The notes: a model not told the origin generated them from the sequence alone. 64,000 nucleotides of DNA from Ga0077555 sp031406575 (GCA_031406575.1 JANOHP010000133.1:4094-68093); one strand, 5' to 3'; shown: positions 42,197 through 51,163, counted from the stretch's first letter. Translations and numbers: made by a program.

Positions 42197-43156
42197 ATGT
42201 TTCAGATTTCGCGTCGTGATCTCGTGTTGAGCAGTGTCGGTGCCGGCCTCGCGTTCGGGCTCGACAGACAAGTCTCCTTCATCTGAGCCGCGCACGCTCA
42301 AAGGGCCGCAGAAAGCTTCAAATACAAGGTCAGTGATATCGAGGTATTCAGCCTCCACGACGGCAGCACCGAGCGCAACATCGATGCGGCCTGGGTGAAG
42401 AACGCAGCGCTCGACGACGTCAAGAAGGCGCTCACCGCCGCCAATATGGGGCCCGACAAAATTCAGAATCCCTTCACACCGACGGCGGTCAGGGTCGGCG
42501 GACGGGTCATCCTGTTCGACGTCGGCTTCGGCGCCAATGGCGCGCCGACCGTGGGCAAGCTGCAGGACAACATGAAAGCCGCCGGTCTCGATCCGGCAGC
42601 CGTCTCGGCCGTCGTGATCTCGCATTTCCACGGCGACCACATTTCGGGCTTGTGGGCGAAGGAGACGAGCGAGCAAATCTACCCCAACGCCGAAATCTGG
42701 ATGCCGGAAGTCGATTACAAGCTGGTCACCGATCCGTCGCTGATCGAGAAGGCCCCCGAAGGCCAACGCCCGATGCTGCGCCGGATTCAGTCGACGTTCC
42801 CGACGTGGAAGAACATCAAGCTGTTCGCCGATGGTGCTGAAATCGCTCCCGGCGTTCGTGCGCTCGCCACGCCGGGGCACACGATCGGCCACATGGCGTT
42901 CCACGTGTCATCGGGTGGCCAGCAGCTCTTCATCCAGGGCGATGTGGCGGGCGTTCCGGCGGTGTTCGTCAAGAACCCGACATGGGCTTCCATGTTCGAC
43001 GCAGATGGTCCCAAGGCCGCTGAAACGCGCAAGGCGCTCTACGATCGCATCATCGCGGAAAAGGCGATGGTGGCTGGATATCACTTCTACTTCCCCAACG
43101 TGGGGACGATATCGAAAGACGGCGACGGCTACGCGTTCGAGGCCGTCAAAGGCTGA
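42197..43156 (+). pseudogene. Exported metallo-beta-lactamase-fold hydrolase, interrupted by an in-frame TGA
   Basis: From ATG 42197 the frame gives a Tat-like signal (MFQISRRDLVLSSVGAGLAF). It then meets TGA at 42284-42286 (codon 30), and continues in the same frame without further damage for 289 codons to a normal stop. The AHAQ cleavage site lies just after the TGA. The body has the metal motif HFHGDHISGLW (near residue 147), LATPGHTIGHMAFH, IQGDVAG and a final AGYHFYFP, typical of the MBL hydrolases that cleave lactones or similar esters. Either a recent nonsense mutation, a base error, or translation restarts at GTG 42395 giving a 253-residue cytoplasmic form. Confidence 0.8.
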
Positions 43157-43182
43157 GGGCGCATCCGTTCCACCAAAATAAA

Positions 43183-43215
43183 GCCGCGCCCGGTTCACCG
43201 GACGCGGCTTTTGCC
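43183..43215. terminator. Bidirectional rho-independent terminator
   Basis: GCCGCGCCCGG / CCGGACGCGGC stem (one mismatch) with a TTCA loop. TTTTG follows on the plus strand and TTTATTTTG on the minus strand. It lies between the convergent MBL hydrolase and DUF4394 genes. Confidence 0.88.
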
Positions 43216-43238
43216 GTCGCTCAGGTGGGCGTCGACAT

Positions 43239-44015
43239 TTACATCGCCGGCATCACGGCGATGTCTTTGACCGTTCCAACGACGCCTTCGATCTTGCCAA
43301 CCGAGGTGGCCTTGCCCGAGGTCAGATCGATGGACCACAACTGCCCATCGGCCATGGCCCAGCCTTCGTTTTTCGTGCCATCCGACGAGATGTCGAACGC
43401 GATGTTCTGCACCTTGGTGCCGAGCATGCCGATCGTGTTGAGGGTGCCATCGTTGGGCGGCGCCTGCTTGACGAGCGCGCCCGCCGTCATGTCGATGTCA
43501 TAGAGCGTCGTTTCCTTCGCGCCCTTCACCGAGTTCGTGTACGCGCCGGCGACAACCTTGGGTGTCTTGCCCTTGCTCGCGTCCGATTCGGAATATTTCA
43601 AGTTGCCGTCCTTCGTCACTTTGCCGTCGTCGACGTTGACGCGCAGGCTGGTGCCATCGCTGCCGATGATACGCAGGCGATCGGCAACCGGATTGAAGTC
43701 GACGGTGGCCATGGCGCCGGATGGCAGCATGCTTTCGAGCTTGGATTTCATCGTCGCCTTGCCGTCCATGCCGATGACGTAGACCGTACCATCCGACGAC
43801 AGACCATAGAGCGCCCCGTCCGCCGGGCGAACGTCGATTCCGATCAGTGCACCGGTGATCCCTGTCACCTTCATGCTTTTTGTCGTCTTTTTGGCCTGTG
43901 TGTCGACCATGGCGATCGTATTGTCCCCGACGAGCGCAGCAACCTGGGCTGCATTCGCTGCCGTTGCGAGCGTCAGGGTGACCGTCGAGGCGGCCAACAA
44001 TGTTTTGAAGTTCAT
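43239..44015 (-). CDS. Exported DUF4394 beta-propeller-like protein
   Basis: A 258-residue protein with a clear signal peptide (FKTLLAASTVTLTLATAANA-A) and repeated beta-strand units such as GIDVRPADGALYGLSSDGTVYVI, VDFNPVADRLRIIGSDG and NIAFDIS. The V-D-F-N-P-V-A-D-R-L-R-I signature is characteristic of DUF4394. The function is unknown. Likely periplasmic. GGAG lies before the ATG. Confidence 0.88.
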   Translation of the reverse strand: MNFKTLLAASTVTLTLATAANAAQVAALVGDNTIAMVDTQAKKTTKSMKVTGITGALIGIDVRPADGALYGLSSDGTVYVIGMDGKATMKSKLESMLPSGAMATVDFNPVADRLRIIGSDGTSLRVNVDDGKVTKDGNLKYSESDASKGKTPKVVAGAYTNSVKGAKETTLYDIDMTAGALVKQAPPNDGTLNTIGMLGTKVQNIAFDISSDGTKNEGWAMADGQLWSIDLTSGKATSVGKIEGVVGTVKDIAVMPAM

Positions 44016-44187
44016 CTCGGGATGCTCCGGTCTATCGCCGACCCACCGTGGGCCGCCTTATGGATCCGGACGACAACGAGCAGTTGGAGGCAGCGGTTCA
44101 ATTAAATATTTCATTGTCGGACCGCTCCAGGGCGGCACATGATCGATCTGCGACACGCTCTGCGAGATCACGGGGAGGGACCACGTC

Positions 44188-45138
44188 ATGGATTTCGGAT
44201 TACATTTGGGAACGCGCGGGGCAGCGGGCACGGCTGAGGGATTGCGCGCGTTGGCGCAGCGGGCCGATCAGCTCGGGCTCGCTTATCTGGGATTTTCCGA
44301 CCACATCGTGTTCACGCGCGAGGCGTCGTCGCAATATCCCTACAGCCCCGACGGTCGCCACCCCATGCAGTCGCACGGGTTCTGCCTCGATCAGCTCACG
44401 TGCATGACGTTTGCCGCCGCCGTCACCAAAAACATACGGCTGCTGTCCTCCGTGATGGTCGTGCCGCATCGACCGCCGGTGCTCACGGCAAAAATGCTGG
44501 CCTCCATCGACGTGCTCTCCAACGGCCGCGTGACGGTGGGCGCGGGCGTCGGCTGGCTGGCGGAGGAAATGGCGGTCCTGGGCTCGCCGCCCTACGAGAC
44601 GCGGGGTGCGGCCTCCAACGAGTATATCACCGCCTTCCGCGCGCTGTGGACGAGCGCCGACCCGTCGCACCAGGGCGCGCACGTGAATTTTCGCGACGTC
44701 GTGTTCGAGCCCAAGCCCGTGCAGGGCTCGATTCCCATCTGGATCGGCGGGGAAGGCAAAGCCGCGCGCCGCCGTGCCGGCCGCATCGGCGATGGCTGGT
44801 ATCCGATGATCCGCAACCCGAAAGACCCCCTCGATACGGCCGCGGCCTTCGCCACCTCACTCGCCGATGTCCGGCGTGAGGCCGAACTCGCCGGTCGTGA
44901 CCCGACCAAGCTCGACGTGGGTGTCTTCGCAGGAGGGCTCGCGCTGGGCCCGCCGGTGCTCGATCCGAAAGGTAAACGCGTCGCTTTCACAGGCGCACCC
45001 GAGCAGATCGCCGACGACGCCCGAGGCTATAAACAGGCCGGCGCCCGGCACCTCGTCGTCGGATTCGAGTCCAACGTCCTGGCCGAGGCGCTCGATCGGC
45101 TGGAGGTGTTTGCGACGCAGGTCATACCGCTGGTGTGA
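44188..45138 (+). CDS. LLM-class (luciferase-like) F420/FMN oxidoreductase
   Basis: A 316-residue TIM-barrel protein of the luciferase-like monooxygenase family. LYLGFSDHIVF-like AYLGFSDHIVF, then LLSSVMVVPHRPPVLTAKMLASIDVLSNGRVTVGAGVGW, followed by EPKPVQGSIPIWIGG, are the standard LLM strands. Proteobacterial members may use F420 or FMN; which one cannot be told here. The substrate is unknown. No flavin reductase is adjacent. Confidence 0.88.
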   Translation: MDFGLHLGTRGAAGTAEGLRALAQRADQLGLAYLGFSDHIVFTREASSQYPYSPDGRHPMQSHGFCLDQLTCMTFAAAVTKNIRLLSSVMVVPHRPPVLTAKMLASIDVLSNGRVTVGAGVGWLAEEMAVLGSPPYETRGAASNEYITAFRALWTSADPSHQGAHVNFRDVVFEPKPVQGSIPIWIGGEGKAARRRAGRIGDGWYPMIRNPKDPLDTAAAFATSLADVRREAELAGRDPTKLDVGVFAGGLALGPPVLDPKGKRVAFTGAPEQIADDARGYKQAGARHLVVGFESNVLAEALDRLEVFATQVIPLV

Positions 45139-45386
45139 CCCGGCACGATTTTTGCGGCGCACTCCGGTCTCCAAGGGTTTGCGGGACAAGGTGAAAGGCT
45201 TTCCTAACCATCCCGCGCGATGGTGGACGAGGCATTCCTCGTGTCGCGAGTTTAGGGGGAAGGGTCCATTCGACTTCGTGTTTCCACCGTGTCGCCGTGC
45301 CTGAGCCATAAAGGGATGGCGATGTGCGGGGGAAGCACACGGCGGGGGAAGTCCCGAGCGGGTGCCGCGTAACGTCGAGCGTACAC

Positions 45387-46646
45387 ATGCAAATTGACTT
45401 GCGACTACTGTCGGCAATTGCCGTTTTGGTGGTGATGGGAGCCACCGGCGCCAGCGCCATGCCACCGATCCATGCCAGCGCGCAGAACCCCGTGCCGAGT
45501 TGCGTCACGCCGTCTCGCCTCATGGCCTATCTGCGGTCGCGCAATCCCGCGCTCGATGAGCGCCTGTCCGCCATTGCCGCCGAATACCATCGCCAGGGCG
45601 AAGCCCTCGGCATTCGCTGGGATTACGCCTTTTTCCAGATGGTTGTCGAAACGGCCAGCCTCTCCTATCGGCGTCCCGACGGCACGCCGGGTCGTGTCGC
45701 GCCCCATCAGAACAACTTCGCCGCCGTCGGCGTGCGCGACCACGGCGCGCCCGGCAAGCGTTTCGCCACCTTGGCGTCCGGCGTGCAGGCCCATGTGCAG
45801 CAGGTTGCCCAGTATGCGCGCCAGCGGGCCGGGTTCGCCGAGTTGGCGCGGGGTTGGGCTCCCGACGATCCCCGCTATGCGACCAATATCGAGTCGGTCG
45901 CGCGCCGCTTTTTCGATTCTGCCTGTCAGTCGCCGGGTGGCCGGGCCGAGGTCGCCACGGTAGCTCTTCGTGAGCCGCCCCGGCCGGCCTTCTCGACCCA
46001 TGTGGCGCTGCCCGTGCAGACACGCGATGTCGTCGCGCCCGCGCGCGGTGTCGACGAGCAACCGGAGGCCAAGTCCGGCGATCATCTCGCCAAAGAGGCC
46101 ATCGAGCGAGGCCGCGATCACGGACCTGCCAAACGCGCAGGCCTCGGTGCCCCAGCGACGTTGACGCCGCCATCCCCCGTTCACTCGAGCCCGCCTCACA
46201 GTGACGACGCCGATGCCGCCGATGTCTCGGCCGGATCTGCCAAAGTGGGTGCGGACACCCCGAAGATGGCGTTCCGCATGGCCGCGTTGACGCCTCTGCC
46301 GAAGCCTGAGCCGGCCAAACGTACCGTCGATCCTGCCGACGAGGCCGTTCGTACGATGGTCTCCGGCCGCACCGTGTTCCTCGATACTCCCGTCGGCACG
46401 CAAATTCCGATTGCGTTTCGCGAGGACGGCAGCATGCGCGGTCAGGCCGGCGATCTGGCGTCCTACCTCGGCTCCCGCATCGACGAAGGCAAATGGTGGG
46501 TCTCGCGCGGTCGCCTGTGCCAGCAATTCAAGGTGTGGTTCGACAAGGAAACGCAGTGCCTCACTCTGCGCCAGTCGGGCCAAGTCGTGCACTGGTCGAG
46601 CGATAAGGGCAAATCCGGCACCGCTCGCATCGGGCCGCGCAGCTGA
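45387..46646 (+). CDS. Exported glucosaminidase-domain protein
   Basis: A 419-residue protein with a signal peptide (LRLLSAIAVLVVMGATGASA). A lysozyme-like glucosaminidase domain covers about residues 35-190, with AIAAEYHRQGEALGIRWDYAFFQMVVETASLSY (catalytic-type Glu), QNNFAAVGV and GVQAHVQQVAQYA. A Pro/Ala/Ser-rich linker follows, then a C-terminal domain of unknown type with GKWWVSRGRLCQQFKVWFD. Homologous domains cleave N-acetylglucosaminyl bonds in peptidoglycan. ATG 45387 is chosen because the signal peptide begins there. Confidence 0.82.
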   Translation: MQIDLRLLSAIAVLVVMGATGASAMPPIHASAQNPVPSCVTPSRLMAYLRSRNPALDERLSAIAAEYHRQGEALGIRWDYAFFQMVVETASLSYRRPDGTPGRVAPHQNNFAAVGVRDHGAPGKRFATLASGVQAHVQQVAQYARQRAGFAELARGWAPDDPRYATNIESVARRFFDSACQSPGGRAEVATVALREPPRPAFSTHVALPVQTRDVVAPARGVDEQPEAKSGDHLAKEAIERGRDHGPAKRAGLGAPATLTPPSPVHSSPPHSDDADAADVSAGSAKVGADTPKMAFRMAALTPLPKPEPAKRTVDPADEAVRTMVSGRTVFLDTPVGTQIPIAFREDGSMRGQAGDLASYLGSRIDEGKWWVSRGRLCQQFKVWFDKETQCLTLRQSGQVVHWSSDKGKSGTARIGPRS

Positions 46647-46666
46647 GCCTCATCGCTGAGACTTGC

Positions 46667-47713
46667 TCACCGAAAAAGCTGCGGCAACTTCTGTTGCAGC
46701 ACGTTCGCCAGCCGGTCGAGATGGTTGTCTTGCAGGGGTACGATAGCCGCCAGTTCGGCCTGCAATCGTTGCGGTGTCAGCACGTCGAGCGTAACGGACC
46801 GGCTCCAGCCCTGAGTGCGCATGAAGGCGCGATATTCGGCCTCTTCGTCCTTGAATGCATGGATTTTCGGCGCCACGCCGACAACCCGCAGGCGCGCGCA
46901 GACGGCCTCCGACATCATCGTGCTCGAGTCTTCCGTGCACACGATGGCGTCGACGGCGGCAAACAGCTGCGGCAGCGTGCCGGGGCCGGCGCTGCGAAAA
47001 TCGATGAACTCGAGGATCGGACTGTCGGGGCGTCGCGCCAGTTCAGCCATGGCATCGCCGATGGTGTCGGGGCTGCGCCGCGAGGTCGAGACGATCCAGC
47101 GCGTGCCGAGCGCCGCATGGGCTTCCGAGAGAAACGCGACGAGCCTCTGCCAATCGCCGGGCGCGTAGCGAAACAGCCCGGAGTCGCCGCCGATCAACAA
47201 TCCGATCGTCGCCGGCGGGCCGGTCAGCGCCTGCGGCTTGGTCCCACCCCGCAGGGTATCGGGATCGAAGCCACTGGGTTTCAGCGTCACGACATGCCGA
47301 GGCACGTTCGCGTGTCGCGCGTAGGACGACACGACGAGCGAGAACGCCTCGGGCGCGAGGCGGCGCAGCGAGCCGCAGAAAATGTTGGGGACGCCGAGTT
47401 CGCCCGCGAGGACGGCATTGGCCGCCATCGTTTCGCCGCCGGCAGAAATCACGAGATCGGTCGCAGGCAGGCACTCTGCGAGGCCAACGAGCCGTCTCAC
47501 CAGCGAACGCCCACGGGGGCCCAAGCGAACCAAGCCAGGCAATAGGCGTCCTGGTAGCCACCCCGGCCGCCGCACCTCACGCCGCGTAACGTTGACCGCC
47601 CTGCGCCGCGCGATGGCCGCGACCACCCCTTCGGCGAGGTGATAATGCCCAGGCCGCCCGTCCGACAACAGCAGGATCTGCAACTCCGGGGCGGGCGAAG
47701 GCGGAATGCTCAT
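46667..47713 (-). CDS. ELM1/GtrOC1-family putative nucleoside-diphospho-sugar enzyme
   Basis: A 348-residue protein of the mitochondrial-fission ELM1-like family (COG3660), a glycosyltransferase-B-like fold. LLLSDGRPGHYHLAEGV at the start, DLVISAGGETMAANAVLA, TIGLLIGGDSGLFRY and the C-terminal AIVCTEDSSTMMSEAV are family landmarks. The function in bacteria is unclear; a role in cell-envelope glycoconjugates is often suggested. Start at ATG 47713; the upstream open frame is antisense to the neighbouring gene. Divergent from the YbaK gene, 157 bp away. Confidence 0.85.
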   Translation of the reverse strand: MSIPPSPAPELQILLLSDGRPGHYHLAEGVVAAIARRRAVNVTRREVRRPGWLPGRLLPGLVRLGPRGRSLVRRLVGLAECLPATDLVISAGGETMAANAVLAGELGVPNIFCGSLRRLAPEAFSLVVSSYARHANVPRHVVTLKPSGFDPDTLRGGTKPQALTGPPATIGLLIGGDSGLFRYAPGDWQRLVAFLSEAHAALGTRWIVSTSRRSPDTIGDAMAELARRPDSPILEFIDFRSAGPGTLPQLFAAVDAIVCTEDSSTMMSEAVCARLRVVGVAPKIHAFKDEEAEYRAFMRTQGWSRSVTLDVLTPQRLQAELAAIVPLQDNHLDRLANVLQQKLPQLFR

Positions 47714-47870
47714 ATCCCCGGCCGTACAGGGGCGCTCGCCTCGAAGCAACGGACGCCACGTCGCGGGCCGGTTGCACAACGACGCTCGGATCGCTACTTC
47801 AGACCGGCGATCTGTCCCGGCGATCTGTCGCAGCCGTCCCCGCTCCTCGATCCCGCGAGACCCTTGCGAA

Positions 47871-48383
47871 ATGGCGCCGCTAACCCGTGCACAGCTCTTC
47901 GAGCGGCTGGAGTCCCTCGGCATCGCGCATCTCACGATCGACCACGAAGCGGTCTTTACGGTGGGCGAAAGCGAGCGCCTCCATCGCGAGATCCCGGGCG
48001 GGCACACCAAGAACCTGTTCCTGAAGGACGCCAAGGACAAGCTGTGGCTCATCATCGCCGAGTGCCACACGCCGATCGATCTCAAGAGCCTGCCCAAAAC
48101 GATCGGTTCCGCGCGTCTGTCGTTTGGGCGAGCGGACCTCTTGCAGGAGGTGCTGGGCGTCTCCCCCGGCTCGGTGACGGCCCTAGCGTTGATCAACGAC
48201 ACGGCCCACCGCGTCAGCGTTGTGGTGGATCAGCGCCTATTGGAGTATGACGTGATCAATTGTCATCCCCTCGAGAATACGGCGACCACGAGCCTGTCGA
48301 GGAACGACCTCGAGAAATTCGTTCGCGCTTGTGGCCACGAATGGCGCGTTGTTACGTTGACGGCGGAGGGTGGTCGCGCGTGA
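47871..48383 (+). CDS. YbaK/EbsC-type prolyl-tRNA deacylase (PrdX-like)
   Basis: A 170-residue aminoacyl-tRNA editing domain that hydrolyses mischarged tRNA(Pro). HEAVFTVGESERLHREIPGGHTKNLFLKDAK carries the substrate-clamping His and the conserved Lys-Asn-Leu-Phe, and VSPGSVTALALINDTAHRV follows. It stands alone rather than fused to ProRS. It is followed by the thioredoxin-LON-Trm112 row on the same strand, a common order in Hyphomicrobiales (from memory). Confidence 0.9.
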   Translation: MAPLTRAQLFERLESLGIAHLTIDHEAVFTVGESERLHREIPGGHTKNLFLKDAKDKLWLIIAECHTPIDLKSLPKTIGSARLSFGRADLLQEVLGVSPGSVTALALINDTAHRVSVVVDQRLLEYDVINCHPLENTATTSLSRNDLEKFVRACGHEWRVVTLTAEGGRA

Positions 48384-48435
48384 GCGCCCCCTGGCGTGTG
48401 GCAAGGTCTGTGGGCGCCCGTATTGGAGACGAGTA

Positions 48436-49368
48436 ATGGACTTCGGACAGAAAAAGCCTACCCCTACCCCTGTCGCTGGCGCACTGCCGGTTCTGGGTGG
48501 TGACATGATCAAAGACACGACAACGGCCGCCTTCGGCAAGGACGTGATCGAGGCGTCCAAACAGGTTCCCGTGATCGTCGATTTTTGGGCGCCCTGGTGC
48601 GGGCCGTGCAAACAACTGACGCCGATCATCGAGAAGGTGGTCTCGTCGTACGGCGGCAAAGTTCGGCTGGTGAAGATCAATATCGACGAGCATCCTGCCA
48701 TTGCGGGCCAGCTTCGCGTCCAATCGATCCCCACGGTCTATGCCTTCAAGGATGGCCGCCCCGTCGACGGCTTTGCGGGCGCTCTGCCCGAAAGCCAGGT
48801 GCGCGCGTTCGTCGATCGCCTGATCGGCGAGGATCCCGCAGCCGACATCGCCGGTGCGCTCGAGGAAGCCGACAAGTTGCTCGAGGCGGGCGACGTGCTG
48901 ACGGCGGCAGAGATCTACGCCAGTGTCCTGCAGGAGGATCGTGAAAATCTCCCCGCGCTCGCGGGCCTCGCGAAATGTTACCTGAAGACGGGAGACCTCG
49001 AGCGTGCCGAGCAGACCATCGGCCTCGTGCCCCCCGACAAGCGCGAACAGCAACCGATCCCCGGCATTCGCGTCGCCATCGATTTGGCCAAACGCGGCGC
49101 TGATCCCAATAAGCTCGGCGATCTCAAGGCGAAGGTTGCCGCCAACCCGGCCGACCACCAAGCCCGCATCGATTTCGCCGTCGCACTGGCTGCTGCCGAC
49201 GACAAAGACGGGGCGATGACCGAACTGCTCGAAAGCTTCCGGCGCGATCTCAACTGGAACGAGCAGGCGGCACGAAAGCAGCTCGTGCAGTTGTTCGAGG
49301 CCTGGGGTCCCAAAGACGCCGCAACGCTGGAAGGCCGGCGGCGGCTGTCATCGCTGCTGTTCGCCTGA
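48436..49368 (+). CDS. Thioredoxin-TPR fusion (CnoX/YbbN-like chaperedoxin)
   Basis: A 310-residue cytoplasmic protein. The thioredoxin domain (about 25-125) has the full redox motif WAPWCGPCKQL (Cys55, Cys58). A C-terminal TPR region (about 135-305) contains LEEADKLLEAGDVLTAAEIYASVLQ. CnoX proteins hold unfolded proteins, protect cysteines under oxidative stress and hand clients to GroEL. The E. coli protein lacks the WCGPC pair, whereas this one keeps it, as reported for Caulobacter-type CnoX. GGAGACGAGTA precedes the ATG. Confidence 0.92.
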   Translation: MDFGQKKPTPTPVAGALPVLGGDMIKDTTTAAFGKDVIEASKQVPVIVDFWAPWCGPCKQLTPIIEKVVSSYGGKVRLVKINIDEHPAIAGQLRVQSIPTVYAFKDGRPVDGFAGALPESQVRAFVDRLIGEDPAADIAGALEEADKLLEAGDVLTAAEIYASVLQEDRENLPALAGLAKCYLKTGDLERAEQTIGLVPPDKREQQPIPGIRVAIDLAKRGADPNKLGDLKAKVAANPADHQARIDFAVALAAADDKDGAMTELLESFRRDLNWNEQAARKQLVQLFEAWGPKDAATLEGRRRLSSLLFA

Positions 49369-49408
49369 CGCGCACCGCGCGCACCTGCACACCGAGGAGG
49401 TGGTTTGC

Positions 49409-50089
49409 ATGTCGTCTCGTCCCGAGCAGCTCGCGGATCTCCCACAGGCGATCGCGGTATTTCCGCTCCTTGGTGCCATTCTGCTGCCGCGCGCCATCCT
49501 GCCGTTGCATATTTTCGAACCGCGCTATCTCGCCATGGTCGACGCGGCGCTGGGCGGATCGCGCTTGATCGGCATGATCCAGCCCGATGGCGAGTCGGGC
49601 CCCACGGGATCGCCGATGGGTCGCTCATCGGCACTATGCCGCGTCGGTTGCGTCGGCCGCATCAACTCGTTCCAGGAAATCGACGACGGACGCTATGTCA
49701 TCGCGCTGTCGGGTATCGCACGCTTCACGCCGGTGCGTGAATTGCGCGATGAGCTGCCCTATCGCACGTTCGAAGTCGACTATGGCCCGTGGGCGCATGA
49801 CCTCGAGCCGGGCTTCGGCGAACACGAGATCGACCGAGATCACCTCGTCGACGTGCTCACGAAATTTTTGTCGGGCCGGAGGCTACAAGCCGATTGGGCG
49901 TCGATCGGCAAGTCGGGCAATGAGATGCTCGTCAACGCGCTCTCGGTTGCGAGCCCGTTCTTACCGGCGGAGAAGCAGGCCCTGCTGGAAGCGGGAACGC
50001 TGGCCGAGCGCGCCGCCACGCTGATTACGCTCGCTGAGATGGCGCTCGCATCCGGTGGTGACGATGGCGCCGATAAGCCTCTGCAATGA
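49409..50089 (+). CDS. LON substrate-binding-domain protein
   Basis: A 226-residue protein resembling the N-terminal substrate-binding domain of Lon protease without ATPase or peptidase domains. IAVFPLLGAILLPRAILPLHIFEPRYLAMV and RVGCVGRINSFQEIDDGRYVIALSG are typical. Probably an adaptor or protein-binding factor; function not established. It follows the thioredoxin-TPR gene by 40 bp, with GAGGAGG upstream of the ATG. Confidence 0.9.
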   Translation: MSSRPEQLADLPQAIAVFPLLGAILLPRAILPLHIFEPRYLAMVDAALGGSRLIGMIQPDGESGPTGSPMGRSSALCRVGCVGRINSFQEIDDGRYVIALSGIARFTPVRELRDELPYRTFEVDYGPWAHDLEPGFGEHEIDRDHLVDVLTKFLSGRRLQADWASIGKSGNEMLVNALSVASPFLPAEKQALLEAGTLAERAATLITLAEMALASGGDDGADKPLQ

Positions 50090-50107
50090 CATGGGGAGGA
50101 TCTGACC

Positions 50108-50332
50108 GTGCCGACTGATGGGTCACCGCACGCGGTTGGCGACAATCGCCGCTCCGTCGATCCGCGCGTGCTCGAATTCCTGGTCTGCCCGATCACGAAA
50201 GCGACACTCGAGTACGACGCGACGCGCCAAGAGCTGATCAGCCGGTCGGCGCGCCTCGCCTATCCGATCCGCCACGGTGTACCCCACATGGTGCCGTCGG
50301 AAGCGCGCCACCTCGACGATCCCGAACCCTAG
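50108..50332 (+). CDS. Trm112-family small zinc-ribbon-like protein
   Basis: A 74-residue protein with VDPRVLEFLVCPITKATLEY and ARLAYPIRHGVPHMV, the Trm112/YcaR core. In eukaryotes Trm112 activates methyltransferases; in bacteria the role is unclear. Only one Cys of the zinc ribbon remains, so metal binding is doubtful. GTG start at 50108 with GAGGAT upstream. It follows the LON-domain gene by 18 bp. Confidence 0.85.
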   Translation: MPTDGSPHAVGDNRRSVDPRVLEFLVCPITKATLEYDATRQELISRSARLAYPIRHGVPHMVPSEARHLDDPEP

Positions 50333-50347
50333 GCAGTCGCCCCCTGG

Positions 50348-50998
50348 TCAGGCCGAACCCAAGGCCGCACCCACGGGAGCGTGATCCCCATGCATGGTGT
50401 GGCGCGGTGCTGCGATGTCGTTTCGGGCAACGGGAACCGTGCCTGAGATTTCCGGAAGGCGAAGGCGCACCTTCAACTCGTCCAGTCGGACTTGGAGCGT
50501 CCCAATGCCTTCGGCGACGATCACATCCTTGGTCGCGTCCGTCGCATGGACGAGCAGCAACTGATGTTGGAGACCCGATAATGTGGTGCGCACCAGTGGC
50601 GCAATCCCGCGATAGGACGCCACTGGCGCCGCCCAATGACATGTGCGCAGCCACGAGCGATCGGCAACGTGCACCATCTGGGCATCGATGGCGATCGACC
50701 GGCTGGTGCCGAGGCGCTTGGACAAGCGCACGAGCGGGAACCCGAAAATCAGCGACCACCCGGCAAAGGCCAAGAGAATCTGTGCGGCCGCAAAGGGGCG
50801 GTCCGAGATGGCATTCAGCGTCGTAGGATCAGTGGCAGCATGGGCGCACAACGCGACTGGAACCGCCAGGGCGATCAGCGCTGGCGTCGCCAACAGACAT
50901 TGCGAGATCGCCGACGCGCGCGACGCCTTCTGATCGAGGTGGACGACAAAATCGTCGACCGGCGCGCCCGAGACCCTGGGGCTGGCGTGATCCAACAT
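50348..50998 (-). CDS. Membrane protein of unknown function
   Basis: A 216-residue protein with two hydrophobic segments (LLATPALIALAVPVALCA at about 35-52 and FAAAQILLAFAGWSLIFGFPLV at about 69-90). A beta-rich soluble C-terminal domain follows, in which TTLSGLQHQLLLVHATDAT and GTLQVRLDELKVRLRL stand out. No family recognised. A CtrA-like box lies about 50 bp upstream of its start. Confidence 0.65.
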   Translation of the reverse strand: MLDHASPRVSGAPVDDFVVHLDQKASRASAISQCLLATPALIALAVPVALCAHAATDPTTLNAISDRPFAAAQILLAFAGWSLIFGFPLVRLSKRLGTSRSIAIDAQMVHVADRSWLRTCHWAAPVASYRGIAPLVRTTLSGLQHQLLLVHATDATKDVIVAEGIGTLQVRLDELKVRLRLPEISGTVPVARNDIAAPRHTMHGDHAPVGAALGSA

Positions 50999-51047
50999 GA
51001 CGTCAACTCCAAATGCGCCGTGTTTTCGTCAAATTAGCGCAATCGAG

Positions 51048-51064
51048 TTAACGCCTCGTTCACT
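51048..51064 (-). promoter_or_regulatory. CtrA-like box, weak match
   Basis: TTAACGCCTCGTTCACT: one full TTAA half-site, 7-bp spacer and a degenerate second half. The nearly identical 17-mer at 32461-32477 supports a shared regulator. It lies in the intergenic region between the divergent membrane-protein and sahR genes. Confidence 0.3.
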
Positions 51065-51105
51065 GCTTGGGTGCCGTACCTCCAAGGGTGGTGCTCACCT
51101 TTGTC

Positions 51106-51133
51106 TTGACACATAAAGATATCCTTATATGTG
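51106..51133 (+). promoter_or_regulatory. Promoter and putative SahR operator of the sahR-metF-metH operon
   Basis: TTGACA at 51106-51111 and TATGTG at 51128-51133 form a sigma-70-like pair with a 16-bp spacer. Inside the spacer is the 16-bp near-palindrome ATAAAGATATCCTTAT (51113-51128), one mismatch from perfect and centred on GATATC. This is the kind of site described for SahR regulators of the SAM/SAH cycle (from memory). Binding there would block RNA polymerase, so autorepression relieved by S-adenosylhomocysteine is inferred. Confidence 0.7.
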
Positions 51134-51163
51134 TTATGGCTCCCGAGGAGAGGACGAGCGCGC

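Noticed and set aside
42284..42286. TGA read as selenocysteine in the metallo-hydrolase
   Set aside because: It falls in the signal peptide, not at an active site, and I see no SECIS-like hairpin right after it. A nonsense mutation or base error is simpler.
45405..46592. A 395-residue minus-strand open frame opposite the glucosaminidase gene
   Set aside because: Shadow frame without start-site support; the plus-strand protein has a signal peptide and a recognisable domain.
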